In this document: positions 14,920 to 22,005 of the stretch, piece after piece
How the letters are laid out: each line of letters opens with the position of its first letter
Numbering within the stretch: position 1 is the stretch's first letter
NCBI RefSeq assembly: GCF_001425865.1
Contig: NZ_LMDS01000001.1
Location: 761,154-796,919 of the forward strand
Reading direction: 5' to 3'
Source of the DNA: Rhizobacter sp. Root404
GTDB lineage: Bacteria > Pseudomonadota > Gammaproteobacteria > Burkholderiales > Burkholderiaceae_C
DNA length: 35,766 nucleotides
The notes under the pieces: model-generated
The model's database searches: none
What the model saw: only the letters and a program-made list of their open reading frames with translations
What the model was told of the DNA's origin: nothing
Translations under genes and position numbers: made by a program

Positions 14920-15939
14920 AACCGAAACGACGAACTGCTGGCCGACTGGCGTGACCGGGCCCTGACGCTGGAACACGAGGTCGGCCGCGCAGTGATCGGC
15001 CAGGCGCGCGTGATCCGCCTGGTCAACACCGCGGTGTTCGCCCGCGGCCACGTGCTGCTGCAGGGCGATGTCGGGGTCGGCAAGACGACCCTGCTGCGCG
15101 CTTTCGCGCGGGTGCTCGGCGGGGCCTATGCGCGCACCGAGGGCACGATCGACCTGATGCCCAACGATCTCGTCTATTACACCTACATCAGCGCCGAAGG
15201 CCGGCCGGCGGTCGAGCGTGGGCCGCTGATCGAGCACGGCGAGGACCTCGCGATCTTCTTCTTCAACGAGATCAACCGCGCCCGCCCGCAGGTGCACTCG
15301 CTGCTGCTGCGCGTGATGGCCGAGCGCAGCGTGCAGGCCTTCAACCGCGAGTGGCGCTTCCCGCACCTGCTGGTGTTCGCCGACCGCAACCGCGTCGAGC
15401 GCGAGGAGACCTTCGAGATCGCCTCCGCTGCGCGTGACCGCTTCATGATGGAAGTGACGATCGACGCGCCGGCCGACGAGGACCAGCGCCGCGCACTGAT
15501 GTTCGACCCGCGCTACCACGACACCGATGCGCTGATCGCCGCGCTCGCGGGCGCGCTGCTCGACCACCGCGAACTGAACGACGTGGCGGCGCAGATCCAG
15601 CGCAGCGTGCAGGCCTCCGAGGCGCTGCAGAAGTACGCGCTCGACCTGTGGCGCGCCACCGCGGCGCCGGCCGACTTCGGCGTCAAGCTGGCCGACCTCG
15701 ACACCGCCCAGCTGATGCTCGCCGGCGCCAGCCCGCGCGGCATGAGCATGCTGCTGCGGGCTGCACGGGTCACGGCGTGGCTGGGGGGTCGCGACTACGC
15801 GACGCCCGAGGACGTCCAGGCGGTCTTCGACGTGACGATCGCCCACCGGCTGTGCTTCCAGCCGGTCTACGAGATGCGCCGCCAGGAGATCGCCGCGCCG
15901 CTGATCGCCGGCATCCTGGGCAGCGTGGCGGCGCCCTGA
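14917..15939 (+). CDS. mxaR: MxaR, MoxR-type AAA+ ATPase
   Basis: 340-aa cytoplasmic AAA+ ATPase of the MoxR group. Walker A is GDVGVGKTT (50-58). Walker B is LAIFFFNEINRARPQ (111-125), with Asn where most AAA+ proteins have the first acidic residue; Glu118 is kept. The C-terminal lid helix region is complete, so the length is normal. MoxR ATPases act with VWA-domain proteins as chaperones that insert metal cofactors or assemble complexes. In methylotrophs mxaRSACKL are needed for active methanol dehydrogenase, classically for calcium insertion. It is the first gene of an operon of overlapping or nearly overlapping genes; the stop is one base before the mxaS ATG. Start-codon hairpin and operator-like repeats lie just upstream. 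Confidence 0.94.
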   Translation: MNRNDELLADWRDRALTLEHEVGRAVIGQARVIRLVNTAVFARGHVLLQGDVGVGKTTLLRAFARVLGGAYARTEGTIDLMPNDLVYYTYISAEGRPAVERGPLIEHGEDLAIFFFNEINRARPQVHSLLLRVMAERSVQAFNREWRFPHLLVFADRNRVEREETFEIASAARDRFMMEVTIDAPADEDQRRALMFDPRYHDTDALIAALAGALLDHRELNDVAAQIQRSVQASEALQKYALDLWRATAAPADFGVKLADLDTAQLMLAGASPRGMSMLLRAARVTAWLGGRDYATPEDVQAVFDVTIAHRLCFQPVYEMRRQEIAAPLIAGILGSVAAP

Positions 15940-15940
15940 G

Positions 15941-16810
15941 ATGGCGGGCTCGGCGGTGTCCGGCAGCGCCGCGGTCCGCGAGGTGCACTACCGCGTCGGC
16001 GCGCCGGTGCTCGGCCACTTCCCCGGCCATCACCGCAGCACCCGCGGGCAGAGCGGCTTCGAGTTCCGCGGCCACGCGTCGCTGCTCGACGCGCCCGACC
16101 CGCGCCGGCTCGACCTGCACGCGAGCCTGCGCGATCCGTTCGGCGACTGGCGGGTGCGCATCTACAGCCAGCGGCAGTCGATCCCGGTCACGGTCGTGGC
16201 CGATCTGTCGGCGTCGATGGGCTTCGCCGGGCGCACCCGCAAGCTCGCGGTGCTCGCCGACCTGGTCGAGAGCCTGGCCTGGTCGGCCTGGCGGACGGGC
16301 GACAGCTTTGGCTTCGTCGGCTGCGACACGGCGGTGCGCGCCGACCTGCTGCAGCCGCAGAGCCGCCAGCGCGCGGCCGGCGGCGAGACCGCACGGCGCT
16401 TGCGCGCGCTGCAACCCGCGGGCCGCGATGCGCGCGGGCTGCTCGATGCGCCGCGCCATCTCGGGCGCCGGCGCGCGCTGCTCTTCCTCGTCTCCGACTT
16501 CCACCTGCCGCTCGACCAGGTCGTCGCCGTGCTCGATGGCCTGAGCGCGCACGACGTCGTGCCGACGGTGCTGTGGGACCCGCTGGAGTTCGGCCTCGGC
16601 GCCGCGCGCGGGCTGGCCCAGGTGATCGACCCCGAGAGCGGCCGGCAGCGCCTGGTCTGGTGGCGCCCGGCGCTGCGCGCGCGCTGGGAGGCGGCCCACG
16701 TGGCACGCCGAGCGGCCTTGCTGCAGCTGTTCCGTGCCCGTCGGCTCAAGCCGCTGTTCATCGAAGGCGGGTACGACGCCGAGGCCGTGACCCGGCACTT
16801 CCACTCATGA
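15941..16810 (+). CDS. mxaS: MxaS, DUF58/VWA-like protein
   Basis: 289-aa DUF58-family protein, normally the partner of a MoxR ATPase. The family hallmark is the segment RDPFGDWRVRIYSQRQ, followed by VVADLSASMGF, a MIDAS-like DxSxS site for divalent metal binding (about residues 85-95), and a Rossmann-like VWA fold with LFLVSDFHLP. There is no signal peptide or clear membrane span, so it is probably cytoplasmic and membrane-associated. It lies one base after mxaR and overlaps mxaA (ATGA). Its role is cofactor insertion or maturation of the periplasmic methanol dehydrogenase, with XoxF as the only candidate client in this window (inference). Confidence 0.93.
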   Translation: MAGSAVSGSAAVREVHYRVGAPVLGHFPGHHRSTRGQSGFEFRGHASLLDAPDPRRLDLHASLRDPFGDWRVRIYSQRQSIPVTVVADLSASMGFAGRTRKLAVLADLVESLAWSAWRTGDSFGFVGCDTAVRADLLQPQSRQRAAGGETARRLRALQPAGRDARGLLDAPRHLGRRRALLFLVSDFHLPLDQVVAVLDGLSAHDVVPTVLWDPLEFGLGAARGLAQVIDPESGRQRLVWWRPALRARWEAAHVARRAALLQLFRARRLKPLFIEGGYDAEAVTRHFHS

Positions 16811-17703
16811 GGCGCGCCGTTGCGTTGGCGACGCTGGGCCTGGCCGCGGCCGTCCGCGTCGCGGCGGCGCCCGCGGTGCTCACGGCCGTCAGCGACACGC
16901 CGCGTGCGTTCGGCTACACGGTCGGCGACGTGGTCTCGCGCCGCGTGGCGTTGCAGGTGCCCGACGGCCTGACGCTCGACGAGGACTCGCTGCCGCGCGC
17001 CGGCAGCCGGGGTCGGGCGCTGGAGCTGCAGCGGGTCGTGCTGCGCCGCTCGCTGTTCGGCGTGCCGCAATCGCTGCAGCTGGATTACCAAGTGTTCCTC
17101 GCACCGCGCGAGGTGCGGGTGCTGGAGATGCCGGTCGTCGAACTGCGCTTCAGCGGCACGCCGCGCGCGCAGACGCTGCGCATCGATGCCTGGCCGGTCA
17201 CGGTCGGTCCGCTGGCGCCGGCCGAGGCGTCGCCGCGTGACGGCCTGGGCGAGATGCGGCCGGATCGCGCGCCGCCGCTGCTCGATACCGCGCCGACGCG
17301 CACGCGCCTTGTCTTCGAGCTGGTCGTGATCGCGCTGCTGCTCGCCTACCTCGCGCAGGTCTACCTCGTGTTGCCGTGGTCGTCGCGGCGGCGCCGACCT
17401 TTCGGTCGCGCATGGGCGGCGTTGCGCGCGCTCCCGGCCCAGCCCGATGCGGGGCAGCGCCGCGCGGCGTTCGAGCGCCTGCACGCGGCGCTGAACGAGA
17501 CCGCCGGGGAGGTGCTGTTCGAGCCCGGTCTCGACGACTTCGTCGCGCGCCGCCCGCGCTTCGCGGCGCTGCGCGAAGACCTGGCGCACTTCTTCGCCCG
17601 ATCGCGCGCGGAGTTCTTCGGCGGTGGGGGTGGGGCAGGTGATGCGCGGTGGCTGGTCGAGCTGTGCCGCCGCTGCCGGGATGTCGAGCGGGGCGCTGCA
17701 TGA
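16807..17703 (+). CDS. mxaA: MxaA, methanol dehydrogenase maturation membrane protein
   Basis: 298-aa protein with an N-terminal signal or anchor (about 1-21), a periplasmic beta-rich domain (FGYTVGDVVSRRVAL and onward), one transmembrane segment (LVFELVVIALLLAYLAQVYL, about 164-183) and a cytoplasmic C-terminal domain with the basic SSRRRRPFGRAW after the membrane. This topology and the position between mxaS and mxaC identify MxaA, which is required for calcium loading of classical MDH in Methylobacterium. Start ATG overlaps the mxaS TGA and the stop overlaps the mxaC ATG. A Gly run (FFGGGGGAGD) near the C-terminus is a low-complexity linker. Sequence conservation in this family is low, so the operon position carries much of the weight. 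Confidence 0.88.
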   Translation: MRRAVALATLGLAAAVRVAAAPAVLTAVSDTPRAFGYTVGDVVSRRVALQVPDGLTLDEDSLPRAGSRGRALELQRVVLRRSLFGVPQSLQLDYQVFLAPREVRVLEMPVVELRFSGTPRAQTLRIDAWPVTVGPLAPAEASPRDGLGEMRPDRAPPLLDTAPTRTRLVFELVVIALLLAYLAQVYLVLPWSSRRRRPFGRAWAALRALPAQPDAGQRRAAFERLHAALNETAGEVLFEPGLDDFVARRPRFAALREDLAHFFARSRAEFFGGGGGAGDARWLVELCRRCRDVERGAA

Positions 17704-18737
17704 GCTTCGATCAGGCCGCCTGGCTTTGGCTGCTGCCGCTGGCGCTGCTGCCGCTGATCGCGCAGCCGCGCGGCGCGCTGCCGAACGCGTGGGCCGCGCT
17801 GCTGCCGCGCGACGCGGCCTCGCAGGCGCTGCAATGGATACTGCGCGCGGCGGCGGTGCTGGCGATCGCGGCGATCGTCGTCGGGCTGGCCGGGCCGTAC
17901 CGGCCGGAGTACGAGGTCGAGCGGGTCGGACGCGGGGCCGAGATCGTGCTGCTGCTGGACCGCAGCCGCAGCATGGACCAGAGCTTCGGTGGCGCCCGCA
18001 GCCCGGCCGTGCGCGGCACCGGGCCGGAAGCGCTCGACTATTACTCGAAGCTGCGCGCGAGCGAGGCGCGCGAGACCAAGGGCCTGGTCGCGCGGCGCGT
18101 GCTCTCCGAGTTCGCGGCCAAGCGGCCGGACGACCGCTTCGGCATGATCGTCTTCAGCACGCTGCCACTGCGTCTGCTCGAGTTCACGCAGAAGAACGAG
18201 GTGATCCAGGCCGCGATCAACGCGGGCAACATCGGCCGAGGGCTGTCCGAGACCAACATCGCGCTCGCGCTCGAATCCGCCTTCGGCTATTTCGTCGACC
18301 GGCCCTACACCGGCTCGCGCATCATCCTGCTGGTCTCCGACGGCGGTGATCGCATCGACCCTGCCGCGCGCGAGCGGATCGCGCAGACCGCCCGCCAGAC
18401 CCGCGCCGCGATCTACTGGATCTACATCCGCTCGGCCCGCAGCCCCGGCCTGCTGCCCGACCAGGCCGAGCCCCCCGAGAACGCCGATGCGGTGCCGGAG
18501 TATTTCCTGCACCGCTACTTCCTGTCGCTCGGCACGCAGTACCGCGCCTACGAGGCCGGCACGCCCGAGGCCCTGCAACAGGCGGTGGACGACGTGAACC
18601 GGCTCGAGAACCTGCCGATCACCTACCAGGACACGGTGCCGCGGCGCGATCTCTCCGGCGTCGGCTACGCGGTCGCGCTCGGCGCCGTGCTGGCGCTGCT
18701 CGCGGCCAACCTGCTGGAGCTGCGGCGATGGGCCTAG
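17700..18737 (+). CDS. mxaC: MxaC, membrane-anchored VWA protein
   Basis: 345-aa protein with two N-terminal membrane segments (about 5-22 and 48-66), a periplasmic VWA domain with MIDAS motif DRSRSMD (in IVLLLDRSRSMDQSF) and a C-terminal transmembrane helix (GYAVALGAVLALLAANLLEL) ending in a basic tail. VWA proteins of this layout pair with MoxR ATPases. MxaC is part of the system that matures methanol dehydrogenase. The ATG overlaps the mxaA stop (ATGA), and the 3' end overlaps mxaK by 10 bp. Gene order mxaA-C-K-L supports the name. Confidence 0.92.
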   Translation: MSFDQAAWLWLLPLALLPLIAQPRGALPNAWAALLPRDAASQALQWILRAAAVLAIAAIVVGLAGPYRPEYEVERVGRGAEIVLLLDRSRSMDQSFGGARSPAVRGTGPEALDYYSKLRASEARETKGLVARRVLSEFAAKRPDDRFGMIVFSTLPLRLLEFTQKNEVIQAAINAGNIGRGLSETNIALALESAFGYFVDRPYTGSRIILLVSDGGDRIDPAARERIAQTARQTRAAIYWIYIRSARSPGLLPDQAEPPENADAVPEYFLHRYFLSLGTQYRAYEAGTPEALQQAVDDVNRLENLPITYQDTVPRRDLSGVGYAVALGAVLALLAANLLELRRWA

Positions 18738-19285
18738 CCACGCGTTCGCGGACCCGCCTGGTGCTGGCACTCCTCGCCGCCGCGCTGCTCGCGGTGCTGT
18801 TCGATGCCGCGGCCCTGTGGCGCGCGGCGCAGACCAACGCCCGGATCGAGAAGGCCGACAGCGCCGCCGACCAGCCCGGCGAGCCGCCAGAACTGCGTTT
18901 CGCGCGCGCCCATGCGCAAGCCCAGGACGCGGCCGCCAGCAGTGCGCGCGACGCCGCGCTGAACCGCTACCGCGCGCTGCAGGGCGATCCCCGGCTCGGC
19001 GCGGCGGCGCGCTACAACAGCGCCAACCTGCTGGTGCGCCAAGCGATCGAGGTGCGCGCCAGCGCGCAGCCGGGCCAGGCCATCGCGCTGCTCGAACTCG
19101 CCAAAGAGTATTACCGCGATGTGCTGCGCGACGACCCGACGAACTGGGACGCGCGCTACAACCTCGAGCGCGCCCAGCGCCTGCTGCCCGACCCGGACGA
19201 CGACGACGCCGGACCGGTCACGCAGGAGCGCAACCGCGAGCGCGCGGTGACGACGATGCGCGGCTATTCACCGGGGCTGCCATGA
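18728..19285 (+). CDS. mxaK: MxaK, membrane-anchored TPR-like protein
   Basis: 185-aa protein with a single N-terminal membrane anchor (LVLALLAAALLAVLFDAAAL, about 11-30) and an Ala-rich helical domain resembling tetratricopeptide repeats (LNRYRALQGDP, ARYNSANLLVRQA, ELAKEYYRDVLRDDP, WDARYNLERAQRLLPD). MxaK is usually found between MxaC and MxaL and is thought to be an assembly scaffold. It overlaps mxaC by 10 bp and mxaL by 4 bp (ATGA). The sequence alone is weakly diagnostic; order and topology make the call. Confidence 0.88.
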   Translation: MGLATRSRTRLVLALLAAALLAVLFDAAALWRAAQTNARIEKADSAADQPGEPPELRFARAHAQAQDAAASSARDAALNRYRALQGDPRLGAAARYNSANLLVRQAIEVRASAQPGQAIALLELAKEYYRDVLRDDPTNWDARYNLERAQRLLPDPDDDDAGPVTQERNRERAVTTMRGYSPGLP

Positions 19286-20979
19286 CGACGATCTCCCACT
19301 TCATCGACCGCGTGACCGCGTCGTGGCGCCCCCATGGCGCCCGCTTTCTGCTTGCGGGCGCGGCCATCGCACTGGCGGCCTGCCTGCTGCGGCCGGGCTG
19401 GCCGGTCGAGCGCGCGCGCTTCGACCACGTGGTGGTGCTCGACATCACGCAGAGCATGGACGTGCAGGACGAGGCGCTTGCCGGCAAGCCGGCCTCGCGC
19501 CTGGCGTTCGCGAAGAGCGCGCTGCGCGAGGCCTTGCTGCGCCTGCCTTGCGGCTCGAAGATCGGCTGGGCGGTATTCACCGAGTACCGCTCGTTCCTGT
19601 TGTTCGAGCCGGTCGAGGTGTGCGCCAACCTGACCGAGTTGCGCGCGACGCTCGCGCGCATCGACGGCCGCATGGCCTGGAGCGGCAACAGCGAGATCGC
19701 CAAGGGCCTGCACAGCGGCTTCGAGCTGGCGCGCCGCCTGCCCGGCAGCCCGTCGCTGGTGTTCGTGACCGACGGCCAGGAGGCGCCGCCGCTGATCGCG
19801 CAGCACCGGCCGCGCTTCGACGACAAGCCCGGCGACGTGGCCGGCGTGCTCGTCGGCGTCGGTGCCGCCCGGCCGTCGCCGATCCCGAAGAGCGATCCGA
19901 GCGGGCGCCCGCTCGGCTTCTGGCAGGCGGACGAGGTGGCGCAGGCCGACGTGTACGGCAGCGGCCGCGCCACCAGCGTCGGCGGCGAGCGCATGACCGA
20001 CGACGCCGCCGCCGTACCGCTGCCGGCGCTCGGCGCGACGCCCGGAAGCGAGCACCTGTCGGCGTTGCGCGAGCCGTACCTGCGGCTGCTGGGGCGCGAA
20101 CAGGGGCTGGCGTTCGTGAGGCTCGAGTCGGTGGACGCACTGGTCGACGCGCTGACCGCGCCGGCGCTGGCCAAGCCCACGCCGGTGCGTGCCGACCTGC
20201 GCGCGCTGTTCGGCGGCTTCGCGCTCGCCCTGCTGCTGGCGCGCTACGCCGGGCCGCTGGTGCGCCGCGGCGGGGCCGGGCTGGCGCTGCACGGCACCGT
20301 CGCGATCATCGCGCTGGGCGCCTCGCTGTCCGTGTCGCCCGCGTGGGCCAACGATCGGCCGTTCCAGGTCGCACGGACGGCCGTGCTCGAAGACGAGGAG
20401 CAGGTCTGGTCGTTCGAGTCGTGGACGCAGCGGCTCGGCAGCGTGCGCGGGCTGTCGTTCGAGCCCGAGTACACCTTCGGCGAGGGCCGGTCGGTGCAGT
20501 TCGAACTCTCGCGCTTCGTCGATCGGCGCGACGCCGAAACCGGGCACGAGGCCGAGATCGAGTTCAAGCAGTTGTTCAACAACCTGGCCAGCGACGGCTG
20601 GGGCGTCGGCGTCAGCGCGACGCTCGGCGTGGAACGCACGCGTTCTGGCGGCACGGTCCCGTACCTCGGGGTCAAGGTGCCGCTGACGATCGCCCTCGGC
20701 AAGAGCGGCGCGCTCCTCCACCTGAACGCCGGCATCAGCAAGGCGCGCGACGAGCGCCGCGTCTGGACCGGCGCGGTGGGCGTCGAGCGCGAACTGTTTA
20801 GGCGCACGACGCTCTTTGCGGAACTGGCACGCGAGGGCGAGGTCACGTTCACGCAGATCGGTGTGCGCCACTGGTTGAAGCGCGAGAAGCTCGCCATCGA
20901 CTTCAGCCTGCAACAGCAGCGAGCCGATGGCGGCCGGGCCTCCGGTTTCATCCTCGGGCTCGGCTGGTACGACTTGTAG
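19282..20979 (+). CDS. mxaL: MxaL VWA protein fused to a second exported beta-rich domain
   Basis: 565 aa in one uninterrupted frame; MxaL proteins are usually about 330. Residues 1-326 are MxaL: membrane anchor (about 20-36), VWA domain with MIDAS DITQSMD (54-60), FVTDGQ, and a second membrane helix (about 309-322). From residue 327, VRRGGAGLALHGTVAIIALG starts a perfect signal-peptide-like segment ending SPAWA before ND (cleavage near 357). About 208 residues follow with alternating beta-strand character, ending GFILGLGWYDL, like a small barrel or beta-sandwich. Val327 is encoded by GTG (20260), a possible internal start, but no ribosome site precedes it. Either a fused polyprotein is cut by signal peptidase or two products are made. 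The C-terminal domain is not recognised. Confidence 0.88.
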   Translation: MTTISHFIDRVTASWRPHGARFLLAGAAIALAACLLRPGWPVERARFDHVVVLDITQSMDVQDEALAGKPASRLAFAKSALREALLRLPCGSKIGWAVFTEYRSFLLFEPVEVCANLTELRATLARIDGRMAWSGNSEIAKGLHSGFELARRLPGSPSLVFVTDGQEAPPLIAQHRPRFDDKPGDVAGVLVGVGAARPSPIPKSDPSGRPLGFWQADEVAQADVYGSGRATSVGGERMTDDAAAVPLPALGATPGSEHLSALREPYLRLLGREQGLAFVRLESVDALVDALTAPALAKPTPVRADLRALFGGFALALLLARYAGPLVRRGGAGLALHGTVAIIALGASLSVSPAWANDRPFQVARTAVLEDEEQVWSFESWTQRLGSVRGLSFEPEYTFGEGRSVQFELSRFVDRRDAETGHEAEIEFKQLFNNLASDGWGVGVSATLGVERTRSGGTVPYLGVKVPLTIALGKSGALLHLNAGISKARDERRVWTGAVGVERELFRRTTLFAELAREGEVTFTQIGVRHWLKREKLAIDFSLQQQRADGGRASGFILGLGWYDL

Positions 20980-21069
20980 GCTTGCCCCTCTGTACGTGTG
21001 CGACGCGGCGTTGTACAAGGCAGGCCGAACCCTTCCCGTTCCCTATCCCATTCGACAGGAGACATCTTC

Positions 21070-21378
21070 ATGGCCAAGCTCGTTGCCCTCTACAAGAAGC
21101 CCGCCGATGTGGCGGCGTTCGACGCCTACTACTTCTCGACCCACGTGCCGAAGGCCAAGAAGATCCCCGGGCTGAAGAGCTACGAGGTCAGCGACGGCCC
21201 GGTGGGCTCGGCGCAGGGCGAGTCGGCCTATCACCTGGTCGCGATCCTCGGCTTCGATTCGCTGGCCGCGATCCAGGCGGCGTTCGGCTCGCCCGAGGGC
21301 CAGGCGACCGCCGGCGACCTGGCGAATTTCGCGCAGGCGGGCGTCGAACTGCTGATGTTCGACACCAAGCCGGTCTGA
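21070..21378 (+). CDS. EthD-family small protein
   Basis: 102-aa protein with the EthD dimeric alpha/beta-barrel signature: KLVALYKKPADVAAFDAYYFSTHVPKA at the start, with the conserved Tyr-Phe and THVP segment, then the second half ending LMFDTKPV. No signal peptide, so cytoplasmic. EthD proteins are often accessory to oxidative catabolism, but their reactions are mostly unknown. It follows mxaL by 90 bp and has its own AGGAGA 6 bases before the ATG. It may be read from the mxa operon or independently; the next gene, greB, is housekeeping. Annotated from fold pattern only. Confidence 0.85.
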   Translation: MAKLVALYKKPADVAAFDAYYFSTHVPKAKKIPGLKSYEVSDGPVGSAQGESAYHLVAILGFDSLAAIQAAFGSPEGQATAGDLANFAQAGVELLMFDTKPV

Positions 21379-21423
21379 GGCGCCGCGTTCAGAATCGCGG
21401 TTGACGAACACCGCAGCGATTCG

Positions 21424-22005
21424 ATGAACAAGGCTTTCACCCGCGAGTCCGACAACGCCGGCGACGAGGACGATGACGACATCGCGCCGCCCGCGTTGCC
21501 CGCCGGGACCAAGAACTACCTGACGCCGGCCGGCTACGCGCGGCTGCGCGCCGAGCTGCTGACCCTGCTCGACGACGAGCGGCCGAAGATCGTCGAGATC
21601 GTCTCGTGGGCCGCGAAGAACGGCGACCGCTCGGAGAACGGCGACTACCTGTACGGCAAGAAGCGGCTGCGCGAGATCGACCGGCGCATCCGCTTCCTGA
21701 CCAAGCGGCTCGACATCGCCGAGGTCGCCGACCCGTCGCTGCACTACGGTCACGACCAGGTGTTCTTCGGCGCCACGGTGACCTACGTGAACCAGCGCGA
21801 CGAGGAGCGCACCGTCACGATCAAGGGCATCGACGAGGTCGACAACCTGAACGGCGAGGTCAGCTGGATCGCGCCGATCGCCCGAGCGCTGCTGAAGGCG
21901 CGCGTCGGCGACGAGGTGCAGCTGATGACGCCGGGCGGGCTGGAGCAGATCGAGGTGATCGACGTGCGCTACCCCGCGCCGCCGCAGGCCGGCGAGGAAC
22001 GCTAG
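21424..22005 (+). CDS. greB: Transcript cleavage factor GreB
   Basis: 193-aa Gre factor that enters the RNA polymerase secondary channel and stimulates cleavage of backtracked RNA. Landmarks are the coiled-coil N-terminal domain (NYLTPAGYARLRAEL, then NGDRSENGDYLYGKKRLREIDRRIRFL with the acidic tip residues) and the C-terminal FKBP-like domain (VFFGATVTYVN, GEVSWIAPIARALL). An acidic N-terminal extension (DNAGDEDDDDIAPP) is longer than in E. coli. No Shine-Dalgarno precedes the ATG. Instead an imperfect hairpin (GAATCGC 21392-21398 with GCGATTC 21416-21422) ends right at the start codon, so the start is the most likely but not certain. The stop codon overlaps the convergent spoT stop (22002-22005). 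Confidence 0.95.
   Translation: MNKAFTRESDNAGDEDDDDIAPPALPAGTKNYLTPAGYARLRAELLTLLDDERPKIVEIVSWAAKNGDRSENGDYLYGKKRLREIDRRIRFLTKRLDIAEVADPSLHYGHDQVFFGATVTYVNQRDEERTVTIKGIDEVDNLNGEVSWIAPIARALLKARVGDEVQLMTPGGLEQIEVIDVRYPAPPQAGEER

Noticed and set aside
14892..14954. Short 20-codon frame (ATG at 14892) overlapping the mxaR start, after AGAAGG
   Set aside because: The spacing of one base from AGAAGG to ATG is too short, and there is no sign of conservation. The ATG is explained by the left arm of the hairpin.
20980..21069. TGTAC/GTACA inverted repeat after mxaL as a terminator
   Set aside because: Only 5 bp with a 17-nt loop and no T run; too weak to call.
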